This document shows, one piece after another, positions 1-10,690 of a stretch of 64,000 bases of DNA (its first letter is position 1; each line of letters opens with the position of its first letter). The position numbers and the translations under genes are program-made. This DNA comes from Ahaetulla prasina (Eukaryota > Chordata > Lepidosauria > Squamata > Colubridae). The stretch is from NCBI RefSeq assembly GCF_028640845.1, contig NC_080540.1, forward strand, positions 158,246,438 to 158,310,437, given 5' to 3'. The notes beneath the pieces were generated by a model that saw nothing but the letters and a program-made list of their open reading frames with translations, was not told the DNA's origin and made no database searches.

Positions 1-287
1 AAAGTGCATACATATGATATGATACAGAAAAACAACACAGTCTAGTTTGAAGGAGTTTCAGAAGAGACCCTCCCTGGTTTTCTCAAGAGTTCAAAGTCAG
101 GAGGGGAGAAATTCTTTCAGTCTTGTAATACTCTGTTAATATAAACTTGCAATAAAGATAGAACTAATGCATCTTGTCTGGACTATCTTTCTGGACCAAC
201 AAGAGAGTGAGAGAAAGACAGATTAGAGAGCATTAGAGCAAGACAGCGAAGCAGGAGATGAGTCAGGGGCCAGGGCAGGCACTAGAG

Positions 288-422
288 CAGGGGGGTCAAA
301 CTCACGTCATCATGGTGTCGTCATGTGATGTATTACAACTTTTCTCCCCTTTGTTAAACCAGGCATGGGTATGGCCAGTGCGTGATGCATCTGGCCCATG
401 GGCCATGAGTTTGACAGCCCTG
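288..422. mobile_element. hAT-type MITE, 135 bp, perfect 8-bp TSD
   Basis: The element begins CAGGGGGGTCAAACTCA and ends TGAGTTTGACAGCCCTG, an imperfect terminal inverted repeat. The 8 bp on each side are identical (cactagag at 280-287 and 423-430). Eight-base duplications and CAGNG termini are the hallmark of the hAT superfamily. It has no coding capacity, so it is non-autonomous. A relative sits at 39684-39817. Confidence 0.88.
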
Positions 423-558
423 CACTAGAGCCAGTGAGGAGCAACAATGGGACAAATGATAGAGCAGATAACAGTAGGGGTGATACAACAGATGATGGAG
501 CAGGTGCCACAGTAGATGATGGAGGGTGGATGAAAATAGGGACGATGACAGAGCAGAT

Positions 559-1084
559 TGTTGTGTCTTGCCCGCTTTCACCGCAGCCGGGCCCATCTTA
601 TCTGCTTCCGAACGCTGAGGAATGTCCTAGTATGCCTCCCGGCCCCAGCCCTGGCTCCATGCCCAGACAGGCTGAGGAGGAAGAAGTACCTCTAGCCCCC
701 AGCTCTGGCTCCATGCCCAGGCAAACGGAGCAACTAGACCCTTCCCCCTCCCCCACAGCATGTGAGCCTGAGGAAGGTCAATTACCAACAGCTGCAGACT
801 GGAGTGACCCTCGCTTCAGAAGAATTGATAGGCGGCAGCGACAGAAGGAAGGGAGGGGCAGGCCTGGATAAGTGCTGAGTCATGGAGCCACACCCCATGG
901 CCTATATAAAGGATCTGCTTTCTGGCATTCTCTGAGTCAGGCAAAGTCTAACATATCTTGCTGAAGTCACTTTCTGGTCTCCTGCCTGCCTTGAGAACTT
1001 TGCTAGGACTTTGGCAGAGCTGCAAAGGCACGCCTGATTCGGATTTCCCTGACCCGGTCGTCAGTGGAGGAGTGGGACACGACA
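559..1084 (+). mobile_element. Solo LTR, 526 bp (copy 1 of a three-copy family)
   Basis: The unit runs from TGTTGTGTC to GACACGACA, so it has the TG...CA ends and short inverted termini of an LTR, and is flanked by the 5-bp duplication cagat (554-558, 1085-1089). A TATA box (cctatataaa, 901-910) lies in the right half, as expected for a U3 promoter. Internally a roughly 45-bp unit containing ctggctccatgcccag is repeated and gives a long proline-rich ORF (398-871) that is not a gene. Other copies lie at 20877-21402 (-) and 21729-22250 (+). No internal retroelement sequence adjoins any copy, so all are solo LTRs. The parent family is not identified. Confidence 0.82.
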
Positions 1085-1094
1085 CAGATCCCAA

Positions 1095-1503
1095 AGCAGC
1101 TGATGATACACAAAATTGTCTGCTACAACCTCCTACTTGTCAATGAGTACTTTAGCTTCAACTGCAATAATACACGGGCAAACAATAGACACTCAAAGTA
1201 AACCGCTCCAAACTCGATTGCAGAAAATACGACTTCAGCAACAGAGTGGTCAATGCCTGGAATGCACTACCTGACTCTGTTGTTACATCCTCAAACCCAA
1301 AACTTTAACCTTAAACTATCTACTGTGGTCCACGTGCATAAGCGCACCAGCATGCCTACCGTCCGTGTCCTACTGTTCCCATTTATTCCTACTCATTTCT
1401 TGTGTATATACTTATACCTGTTTATACTTATATGTTTATATATTATTTTTATACTTATACTTTTTTCTCTTACATGCTTGACAAACTAAATAAATAAATA
1501 AAA
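1095..1503 (+). mobile_element. CR1/L3-like LINE 3' end
   Basis: This stretch matches the copy at 36140-36765 closely: the shared block encodes the C-terminal part of a LINE ORF2 (KVNRSKL..CRKYDFS.RVVNAWNALPDSVV), then a 3' UTR ending in taaataaataaataaaat. It is 5'-truncated and has stops. The adjoining solo LTR sits immediately upstream. Confidence 0.75.
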
Positions 1504-1832
1504 TAGAAATCATGGATGCAGGAAAGTACTTTAAACTGGTTGCCTGGATGTGCTCCGATGCATGAAGGAAGCTGGGAAAATTAGGAATCACAAAAGGGGA
1601 CCCAGCTCTAGGGAAGCAAGACTTCATAAACCACAATTCTCTTTTCATGAGCAATGAATCCAGTCTAGTGATACTAATTTAATAACAATCTGCAAGTTGA
1701 CTTATGCTTCACACACACATTATTTTCTTTCTGTCTAAGGTGAGCCAGTAATTTAACTGACAACCCTTTTATGACACAGCCTCTGCAACACCAACTTCTG
1801 AATAACAGGTCTTGAGTGAGATCCCTCCAGGG

Positions 1833-2294
1833 CAGAGGTGTCAAACTTGATTTCATTGAGGGCTCCATCAGGGTTATGTTTGACCTCGGGGGGGGGGGCG
1901 GCTGGTGTGGGTGTGGCCAGGGTGGGCATGGCCACCTCGACGTCATTCGTGTCAGGGGCGCCTCTGGTGGCTCGAGCACTCTGCCAGTGAAAACGGGCTC
2001 CCAAGCCCTGTTTTTGGCTGTGATGGCCTCCTGCAACCTCTGCCAGTGAAATCAGAGCACAGGAGGACCTCGTGCACCCCTCGCAAGGTTCATTTTTGGC
2101 TGCGACGGTGTCCTGCAACCTCTGCCAGCGAAGACAGAGCTCAGGAGGGCCACATGAGGCCCTCCCGAGCTCCATTTTCATTGGCAGAGGCACCGCGGGC
2201 CGGTCCTTTCCTGTTACCAGGTCAGCCCCGCAGGCCAGATCTAAACTCCCTGTTGGCCGGATCTGGCCCACGGGCCTTGAGTTTGACACCCCTG
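1833..2294. mobile_element. hAT-type MITE, 462 bp
   Basis: Starts CAGAGGTGTCAAACTT and ends GAGTTTGACACCCCTG (inverted termini). The flanking 8-mers ctccaggg (1825-1832) and ctctaggg (2295-2302) differ at one base, so the duplication is still readable. Internal direct repeats of a unit containing tgcaacctctgccag explain the overlapping ORFs on both strands here, which I do not regard as genes. Confidence 0.85.
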
Positions 2295-2302
2295 CTCTAG
2301 GG

Positions 2303-3077
2303 ACAATGCTTGAATGTAAGGAATTAATGTATATTTTTGGCATCAGTTTTAGGTATTTTGTGGATTTCTAGAAAACCTGCGGATGCTGCCAAGGAGACAT
2401 TACATGGTTGTTGGACTCCAGACAAAATGGCACCATTAGTTATTAAAAATTCCAGAGCTGACCTCTCCTTGCATACCTGAAGGCACTGATGATTTACCCT
2501 TTTCAGTGACAACTTCCTGTCTAGGTTAGACCTGAGTTAATTAATTAACTGGATTAATTAATTCATAACTCTTTCCTATAAACACCAGGTACATCTCTGG
2601 GTTTCTGGATTGTGAGGGTTTTTTCTGCTCTTCTAGTAGACATAGGACCAAAGCTTTTACAAATTATAATTTATAAAATCATAATCCCAACCCTATCACA
2701 TACTGTGCATCTTTAGGAAGACACCTTCATAAGGGCTGAAAATCCCAAAACTTTCCTTTTAGTTTATTTGGTGACATGAAAGAGATCCTTAACGTTTAAT
2801 AAGAGTATTCTCAAAGATCTGTTTACCAGGAAGGAACGTTCGCATTTCATGTTCTGCAAAATTAAACATCTTTTCTTAGATGCTATCGCAGTTTGCCTTT
2901 TGTCCTGCTATAAGCTTGTCATTTCATGCAGTGTCTGAAGCTCAGGTATGCAGAGAATGCTGAATAAAAAGCAACAGCCACCATTGTCATTCTCTTAACT
3001 CTGGGCCTCAGTATTAAGCCCCAAAGATATTCGGGCATAATTAAGTTAGTAGTAGTCCCCACCATGGCTCACTTATT
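2303..3077. other. Intergenic DNA, no gene seen
   Basis: Mostly unique AT-rich sequence with no ORF resembling a known protein and no repeat I recognise. Confidence 0.5.
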
Positions 3078-3458
3078 TAAAGTGACCAGATTTCAGCGAT
3101 GGCAAAGCGGGACATCATTGACGGGAGGGGGGGCTGCACATGTGCACTGAGTCTTGCCACCTGCCTGAAGGAGGAGGAGCGGCTGCTGCTTCTCTGCTCT
3201 TCCAGGCAGGCTCAGCTCTCCTCTCGGCTCTTCTCTTCCTCTCGGGTGAAGTCAAGCGGCGTCTCTCCTCCCTCTCGCGCCCCCTTCTCCGCCACTCCCC
3301 TTCTCCGCCTCCTCCTCCTCTTGCGTTGCCGCCTCCCATTTTCAGAATGGGAGTGAAACAAAAAAAAAATCAGGACTTTTTGGAATTGCTGCAGGACGCG
3401 GGACAAATTATTAAAAAGCGGAACTGTCCCGCCAAAAGCGGGACGTCTGGTCACTCTA
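3078..3458. mobile_element. MITE with AGTGACCAGA termini
   Basis: AGTGACCAGA (3081-3090) is inverted as TCTGGTCACT (3446-3455), each bounded by a TA dinucleotide (3078-3079 and 3457-3458), compatible with a TA target site as in Tc1/mariner-like elements. Just inside, gcgggac motifs recur in inverted orientation (aaagcgggac at 3104-3113; aaagcgggac at 3435-3444). The CT-rich core produces several spurious ORFs. Superfamily assignment is tentative. Confidence 0.55.
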
Positions 3459-5090
3459 CACTTATTGCGTTATGTCGGAGTGCCAGTTTTTTAAAGTTAA
3501 AAAATGGGAGAGATTATGACTTCAGTGCAAGTGAATTTACAGAAAACTTTGGATCTCATACCAGATTGATCCTCACAAGAAAAAAAGCAACCTACAAGCG
3601 ATTTTCTACAAGGAACCTTGAGAAGAGAGTAAAAACTACAGTTCATCCAAGTGACTAGATGCAGGGCATCTCCCACAAAACTCCCTATTCTGAATCATCA
3701 ATATCAGAAATACAGGACAAACTTGTCTTGCATACAATGCATATGGAGACCGGCAAAGATGAAGCTGAAGCTGTTGGAAGGATTTCAAGATCCAGGATGC
3801 CATTAAAACTTACTTACAGGCCAGATGGTTGGGTCTGCTCTCTGAAAAAAAACCACTATAAATTAGAAGAGAGAATAGTAGCAGATGCTTGGGGAAAAAA
3901 AAAAGATTTTGAACTAAGGCTGTTCTCATCAATCAACAGCCAATAGCCACAGAATGTTTTGCAGAGAACAATGCAAGTTATAATTGGCAGAAAGGAGCAA
4001 GGAACACTTTTGACAAGTTGATCACAGCGGATGTGCCTATACAAATCAAACTGCATTTAGAAGCAAGCAAGGGAAGAAAATGCCAAAACCAAGCATCTGG
4101 GAACAATTTAAAAAGCACTGAACCTGAAAGAAAGAAAGAATATATATTGTGAAACAACCAATTAAAATTAGGCACCCAAGGAAATAATAACCTCTATTGT
4201 AAAGAGATGCAATTGCTGTCTAATTGTGGGTGGATAGAATTTATTTATTTATTTGCAATATTTATGGCCTACTGCAATCAATAGGGAGTGGCTCTGGTTC
4301 AGATAGAAGAACAAAAAAAATAAAAATGTAGTATTCGTTTTTGGTGGACTTCTCTGGCCTTGGGGAAGAAAATAGATATTTCTGTAAGATTGCAGAACAA
4401 AATAGATGGACCCTTCTGTTGTATTAAATGACCCTCCCCATTCAACCAGGGCTCAGTTAGAAAGAGGATCAAAGGAAAAATTGGATGCCCCCACTGATTG
4501 AATAATTCTCACTGATAAATGAGAGATAAGATACATGTATCGTATTTCTAAGATTCTATATATAACCTAACTCCTTGCTCTTTGCAGTTCACTATGAAAA
4601 TCTTGCTTGCTTGGTAATGCTCCTGACAGAATTATGAAATATCATTTGACATCCTGTAGCTTAAAGTATGCTGAGGGCTAAACTCCTGCTGAAACTAGGA
4701 CTGCTAGTAGCCCTGTATTTCTGAGTAAGTGGGGATCACCACTGAGAAAGCTTGTTAATCTGGCCCACATCTCATGTACCTCCCAAGGAAGGAGAATCCA
4801 TAACAGGCCTTCACTTAATGACTGGTCTAGTTGGGCAGATTTGATCCTGGCAAGGCGTTGCCAAGTATATTCCAGTGATGTGCAGTAAACAGCTTTGAAG
4901 ATGATTATCAGCACTTTAATTGGGTCCAGAAGTCTATTGGCAATCACGGCAGTGACATCAGGATCGGGATTATTCTAACTTGATGGGGCTATCCTTTCAA
5001 GAATCTGGTTCCTGCAACTGATACACAAAAATAGAGCATTATTTTTTTAAAATCTCAGGATTGCTTTAAAAGTTTAACAAATACACAGAC
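3459..5090. other. Intergenic DNA, no gene seen
   Basis: Low-complexity AT-rich sequence. ORFs at 3659-3946 (+) and 4678-4947 (-) resemble no protein I know and have no recognisable splice context. A short (attt)n run near 4240 may be a LINE tail. Confidence 0.45.
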
Positions 5091-5096
5091 AATATT

Positions 5097-5217
5097 GTAC
5101 CTTATGATTCTTGACGAACGTATCTTTTCTTTTATGTACTCCGAGAGCATATGCACCAAGACAAATTCCTTGTGTATTCAATCATATTTGGCAGATAAAG
5201 AATTCTATTCTATTCTA
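5097..5217 (+). mobile_element. Snake CR1-type LINE 3' end with short TTCTA tail
   Basis: The block with agagcatatgcaccaagac and aaattccttgtgta, ending in attctattctattcta, is the plus-strand version of the units at 15911-16140 and 32418-32790. It carries only a few pentamer repeats, so it is a non-expanded copy of the same tail. Confidence 0.75.
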
Positions 5218-5382
5218 CACAGAAAATATAAATTATACCCATGAATTTTGCTTTGCTAAGTTTTTCAATGACGAACATCAAGGATTCTTTCACAACACAC
5301 TTTACTTAATTTTTTTTTTAATTTCTTTTTGTCACAACAGTATACACAAACAATTGTCATAGATAAAACAACATATCTTGAA

Positions 5383-5384
<2 letters not shown>

Positions 5385-5432
<48 letters not shown>
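5385..5432. repeat. (TA)n microsatellite
   Basis: About 24 TA dinucleotides directly left of the Penelope-like unit at 5463-5910. A second TA array closes its other side. Confidence 0.95.
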
Positions 5433-5435
<3 letters not shown>

Positions 5436-5462
5436 TTCTGAGGTTTTCACGGGTGTTTGTAT

Positions 5463-5906
5463 ATAGGTCTTTGGTTGTTCGGGTTTTCTCCCGTGTAAAA
5501 TTGGACCGCAGCTGCAACATTAGCCATTTCAAACCCCTCCAATCCATTCATGCAGCAGACTGACACCCACTATGAAGATGTAGCACGACCACAAAGCCAA
5601 ACAACAGCTATGCAGCTCACCAGCTCAAATCCCCCTGCAGCACAGACCAGACTGAGCACAACCAAGCCCCCACCAACACAGGACACACCTCCAGCCAATC
5701 AGAGCACAAAAAAAACCCCATCCAATCAGAGCACAATGGCTCCCACCCAATCAGTTCAAACCCCACTAGCAGTTAAAAGGAAGAAACAGCTGCGATCACA
5801 CATTGCTCCCAGAAGCACGAAGCTGAAGCCTGAAGATGACAGATGAGACTTGTAACGTCGCCAAGACACTTCCTCTTTTACACGGGAGAAAACCCGAACA
5901 ACCAAA

Positions 5907-5910
<4 letters not shown>
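5463..5910. mobile_element. Penelope-like inverted-repeat unit, copy 1
   Basis: The ends are inverted: ggtctttggttgttcgggtt at the left is mirrored by aacccgaacaaccaaagac at the right. Near the right end the segment cctgaagatgac...aacgtcgccaagacacttcc matches the copies at 34300-34510 and 34573-35052. The interior contains two ccaatcagagcac repeats and gives a short threonine/proline-rich ORF (5550-5846) that I do not consider a gene. Compared with the other copies the GAAAC part of the hammerhead-like core is damaged. The Penelope-like assignment is inference from structure. Confidence 0.55.

Positions 5911-5973
<63 letters not shown>
5910..5973. repeat. (TA)n microsatellite
   Basis: About 30 TA dinucleotides directly after the Penelope-like unit. 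It may be a target preference or a seeded array. Confidence 0.95.
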
Positions 5974-5976
<3 letters not shown>

Positions 5977-5977
5977 A

Positions 5978-6080
5978 AAAAAATGCATCAACTATATTAA
6001 TTTGATATAATGAAGAGAACAATAGGACAGGAACGGTAGGCACTTTTGTGCTCTTATGCATGCCCCTTATTCTCAGCCAT
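5978..6080 (-). mobile_element. LINE 3' UTR fragment (L3-like)
   Basis: The reverse complement (gtgcctaccgttcctgtcctattg) matches the 3' UTR of the LINE at 36140-36765 (gtgcctaccgtccctgtcct), so this is a short minus-strand 3' fragment. Confidence 0.65.
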
Positions 6081-6099
6081 CCAGGTAGACAAGACAAGA

Positions 6100-8672
6100 A
6101 ACAGGAGAGATGACCTAATTCTTTTTTTACTGTAAGGCTACATTAGCAGAACCTTGCAAATATGAAAGTACAACTCTCCCGCCATTTCTTTTTCTGACTG
6201 ATAAGTTAGAGAAGCTCCTTTCTGAGTTTCTTTCTTTGCCCATTCTGCAGCTACGGGTTATGCCCCCTCTTATCTGATAATTCCCTAGGCAGCCTCTCTT
6301 CCCTCTGTCTCTCAAGGTCATTCCCATAAATCTGTACAATAATGGAAAGTCAATGGTTTTCCTTAACTTTTGAACATGCAATCTTCCACTTGTTCAGTCT
6401 CCAGTTCATATTTCAATTGCAATTTACATGTAAACCTAGCAAGGCTTTCTCTATTTTTGTCACAACTGTTTCAAGTTCAGTCAGGTTTCTGAGCATGCCG
6501 CCTGATTTTTGTAATTCTTCTGAATATACTGCAAATATTGAAACCAGGAGGCATTTCTGACCCTTCTGAGAGTCAGATCAAATTCTTTATTATAGGTCAA
6601 CAAGTCAGACTAAATAAAATTCATTAAACAAAACCTTAATATTAGATAGAACTGCAATGGTATGTGAGAATAACCTTGGGAGAGTTTATTTATACTGGTA
6701 AATGTGGATATTTTTGGAATTGTCATGCATGTGGCTCTTCCTTCACTAATGGTTGAGCCTCGTCGTAGACTTTAACCACAGCTATTGACACAGAAATTTA
6801 GGTAAATCAGATAGGATCATGTATAAGCCATCTGTTTTTACGCGACAACTTGCTTTTGCATATAATTGTCTGAATGCCAGAGAAGATAAACAGAAGATAT
6901 ATGTAAACAATATATGATAGATTACAAATAATTGTTCTCGCTCTCCACATCAACAATGTTAGCTCCTGTTGTTTTATCTGTTTACCTACCAGAAATAAAA
7001 AAGAAGTGCATCTGCATAAAATTATCATTTTTAAAATATTGTATAATTTCATCCCAAATTAAAAAAATGTTATAATTTATATAAAATATATATGAAGTAA
7101 AATATAATTATATAAAATTTATCATATCTTAATTGTTCATGAAAACTAGAGTGAATGTCCACTGAACTTTCTTATTAATTCAAAGACTTCTTTAAAAAAG
7201 CTCTTTTGCATGTTACTTGTCAATTTGTCATACACATGAGTCATGAGTTCTAAAAAAGAGTCATTCATTAAAACAAAAAAGCATCTTTAGTAATCTTTAG
7301 AGAAGCAGTCTTAAAACGTCAGATGAGGATTTCCTGGGATTACATTCTTAACATGGATGATTGCACAAAATTTAGGTTTTCTTATCTCTCTATTCATAGG
7401 GATTAGTCCTTGAAAATCTGAAAGATATACACCCATCTCCTCAAAATATTAAAGCAATACATTCTGGAAAAAAAAGAGTCAACTCAAGAAAGAATTCTAG
7501 AGAGATTTTTTAAAAAAATCAAGTGAATGATACAAATCTGCTATTCATAAATATTATGTGAACATTCAAATATTCTAAGAAAATTTGAAATCTGCATTGA
7601 GCAAGGACTGATATTTGACATGAAAAACTTAATGTTTGACAGCCAGTGTTGAATGTACATTTCATATTCTATGAAAAAATGTACACAAGATGCTAACAAT
7701 TGTTATCTTGAGTCAGAAAATATAAAACTGAAACTCAGTTTCTCCCTTATGGAAGAGTGAGAGAAGGCATAAGAAATACATTTTTTAAGGTTAGTTTTCA
7801 AAAATAGCTACCCACTCCAAGAAAGTGCCTGTTAAATGTACTGTATATATTTTTCTTTTCTTGACATATTTCAAAATCAAAACCGTTCAGATGTCCCTAA
7901 AAAGACAAACTACTTGGAAGTCAATTTCTTAAAAAAAATGTCACCTTCAAAATCCAATTTAAGACTTTAGATTTAAATGTTTGCATTCAAAATGTGAAAG
8001 GTCAAGAGGAAGATAAGGAGGATTGTAATGCTACCAAAGGAACGATACATTTAATAGTTAGATCTGCATACTCTGAAAATAGTTCATTTTACTTCATATC
8101 AGTTAGTTAATTCCCTTTGATTTGCTGGAGTTACAAAAACAAAGGACAAAGTACTATTTCCAAAGTTCTCAAGAAGTTTTCACGAAGAGCAACCTCTTTT
8201 TTTTTTTAACCTCTCTGAGAAAGTGATGGAGATCCAGATAGTGCAATGTGGTCTCACCCCTTTTAGACAATTTTCCAGAATACCTTGGTATAAATACTTT
8301 ATAGGCAAATTCACCGAAGACATTTTTACAAATAATTGTAATCCTATTGTCTTCCAAGCTAGACTGCAATGCTTAGTCTGCATTCTGCACTTTTTTTTTC
8401 TTTTTGGCTTTTTAAAATTCTTTCCCTTTATTTAGTATTGTTGCAACACTATGCTTCGGAATGCATGTGGCTTTGAAATAAAATGGGAGAGGTGTAGCTT
8501 ACTGCAGGATTGTAAATGGAGACAGGCTGGCTTAAAAATACTCCCCACCCCATCTTCAGTGAAATAAAACTATCCTGAATAGTTGTGTTCTGTGCTGGGA
8601 TCATGCTTTATCCCAAGACAAAACACAGTTTTAATAATATGTAATCATTATTTAGAATGATTAGAAAGAAGC
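6100..8672. other. Intergenic DNA, no gene seen
   Basis: About 2.6 kb of AT-rich, apparently unique sequence. ORFs are all under 85 residues and without recognisable domains. No repeat family stands out. Confidence 0.5.
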
Positions 8673-8685
8673 AATGCACTAGAAA

Positions 8686-9026
8686 ATGGATGTGGTGGCT
8701 CAGTAGCTAAGATGCTGAGCTTGTCGATCGAAAGGTTGGCAGTTCAGCAGTTTGAATCCCTAGTGCTGCATAATGGGGTGAGCTCCCGTTACTTGTCCCA
8801 GCTTCTGCCAACCTAGCAGTTTGAAAGCACGTAAAAAAATGCAAGCAGAAAAAATAGGGACCACCTTTGGTGGGAAGGTAACAGGGTTCCGTGCGCCTTT
8901 GGCATTTAGTCATGCTGGCCACATGACCACAGAGATGTCTTCGGATAGCACTGGCTCTTCGGCTTTGAAACGGAGATGAGCACCGCCCCCTAGAGTGGGA
9001 AACGACTAGCACATATGTGCGAGAGG
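8686..9026 (+). mobile_element. tRNA-derived SINE, 341 bp, 13-bp TSD
   Basis: A tRNA-like head with A box (gtggctcagtagctaagatgc) and B box (cagtttgaatccctag) is followed by a body ending in cgccccctagagtgggaaacgactagcac. The 13-mer aatgcactagaaa occurs exactly on both sides (8673-8685 and 9027-9039), the signature of target-primed reverse transcription. The family is common in squamates. The minus-strand ORF at 8707-9183 is a shadow of it. Confidence 0.9.
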
Positions 9027-9422
9027 AATGCACTAGAAACGGTAGAATGATGGATAAATTATATTGGATTTGTGTATTAATTATAAATGTATTGATTGAT
9101 TGATAGTTTGCCATCAAGTCAGTGTTGAGTCTTAGTGACCACAAAGATGAATTTCCCCATACCTGGTCTTTCTGATCTTCCAATCACCATTGTAATTGAG
9201 TCCACCCATTTTACTGTGAGTTGTCTTCTTAACTACCCTTTCATCTTTCCCAGTAATTGAACTTTTTCCAGAGAGCTAGTTCTTTGCATAATATGTCTGA
9301 AGTAGGATCATTTGAGCCTGACCTTTTATGCTTCAAGTGGAACTTTCAGATGATTTATTTGATCATCCATTTGTTTATATTTTCTTGGCTATCCATTCTC
9401 AGAAATTTCCCCTCATACATGA

Positions 9423-9829
9423 TATTGTTGTTGTTAGTTGCGAAGTCGTGTCCGACTCATCACAACCGCATGGACAACATTCCTCCAGGCCTTCCTGTCC
9501 TCTACCACCCTCTGGAGTCCATTTAAGCTCACACCTACTGCTTCAGTGACTCCATCCAGCCACCTCGTTCTCTGTCGTCCCCTTCTTCTATTGCCCTCAA
9601 TCTTTCCCAGCATTAGGCTCTTCTCTGCTGAGTCCTTCTTTCTCATTAGGTGGCCAAAGTATTTCAATTTCATCTTCAGGATCTGACCTTCTAAAGAGCA
9701 GTCAGGGTTGATCTCCTCTAGAACTGACTTGTTTGTTCGCCTTGCAGTCCAAGGGACTCGCAGGAGTCTTCTCCAGCACCAGAGTTCAAAGGCCTCAATT
9801 CTTTGGCATTTGACTGATTTTTAAATATC
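9423..9829 (-). mobile_element. BovB (RTE) LINE 3' end
   Basis: On the minus strand the end of ORF2 is readable (9434-9673), with LKYFGHLMRKKDSAEKSLML then RRRGRQRTRWLDGVTEA, the well-known BovB C-terminus. The terminal gttgttgttgttag is the ACA-type tail seen from the other strand. The copy is 5'-truncated. BovB is known for horizontal transfer between squamates and ruminants. A second copy lies at 46606-46956. Confidence 0.9.
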
Positions 9830-10449
9830 ACAAGCCTATCTCCTACTTTTCCAAAAACAATTTTGCAACTAAAAGAAAACATTCTTGTTTTGTTCTTTTA
9901 TTCCTTTTTTTTTTCCTGAACATCCTTCAAGAAATTAGATTTTTGCTTTGATGAGAATACAACAAAGTGTCCCAATGGCAAAAGAAACTCCTGGGACATT
10001 ATTTTACCAAGAATATAACTTTACTGATAATTCCACATTGGCACAGAAGAAGCAAAGCCAGTTGTGAAGTTTTTGCGTGTAAAGCAGCATAGGTAAAACC
10101 CCCTTTTCTCTCCTGGACCATGAATCAATTACAATCAATTTGTTTTGGGAAATGGTCTGAGTGCCTTGGAGTTTTTCCATCATTTGATCTTGGGCACTAG
10201 GATGTTGCTGGGTGACAGTCAGTTCCCTTGCATTCCACAATTCACTCACAAGCCTCCCTTGCATTCCAACCTCCTACCCTCCTCCCTGTTTCTGTTGTCT
10301 GGTGGCAAGTGGGGTTCATAGCAAGTCAGCCATGACAGCAAGAGTGTTATAAGATGGACCCTCTTAATATGTTTCATCATCAAAGCATTTCCCCTCCATT
10401 ATTCAGTCAAGGGACACACTTAAAGTGGAAAGAATCTCTTATCCCCTAA
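9830..10449. other. Intergenic DNA, no gene seen
   Basis: AT-rich. The small minus-strand ORF at 10004-10264 is not recognisable. Confidence 0.45.
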
Positions 10450-10452
10450 TTC

Positions 10453-10690
10453 AGTGGTAATCAACCTGATCCCTACCACCCACTAGTGGGCGTTCCAGCT
10501 TTCATGGTGGGCGGTAGGGGTTTTCTCCGATACCGAAGCACTTTTCTTTTTTTTTAATTTAATTGACTTTTTAAAAAATTTTCATGCATTATTTAAAAAC
10601 ATTTTCATTAGGTTTTCGTAAAATTCCCCGTATATTCTGAAAATATACTATTTGTATTGCCCGCGCATAAGTTTAGTTCTGCCCTAATTT
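10453..10690. mobile_element. Old hAT-like element, partial
   Basis: Starts CAGTGGTAATCAACCTG, followed by a GTGGGCGKT-rich inverted segment (ccacccactagtgggcg...ggtgggcggtagggg). I cannot find the right terminus or a TSD, so it is truncated or diverged. Confidence 0.55.

Noticed and set aside
398..871. 157-residue proline-rich ORF
   Set aside because: It spans the border of a solo LTR. The same reading frame recurs in the LTR copies at 21090-21422 and 21673-22032, so it comes from the LTR's internal repeat and is not a gene.
3099..3658. 172-residue ORF overlapping others
   Set aside because: It runs through a MITE with a CT-rich core into unique DNA. No family resemblance.
5265..5563. Ile-Tyr repeat ORFs on both strands (also 5756-6097)
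   Set aside because: Translations of TA microsatellites next to Penelope-like units.
8690..8765. tRNA gene
   Set aside because: A and B boxes are present, but this is a SINE head with a long body and a target duplication. The same holds for 22497, 37342 and 43800.
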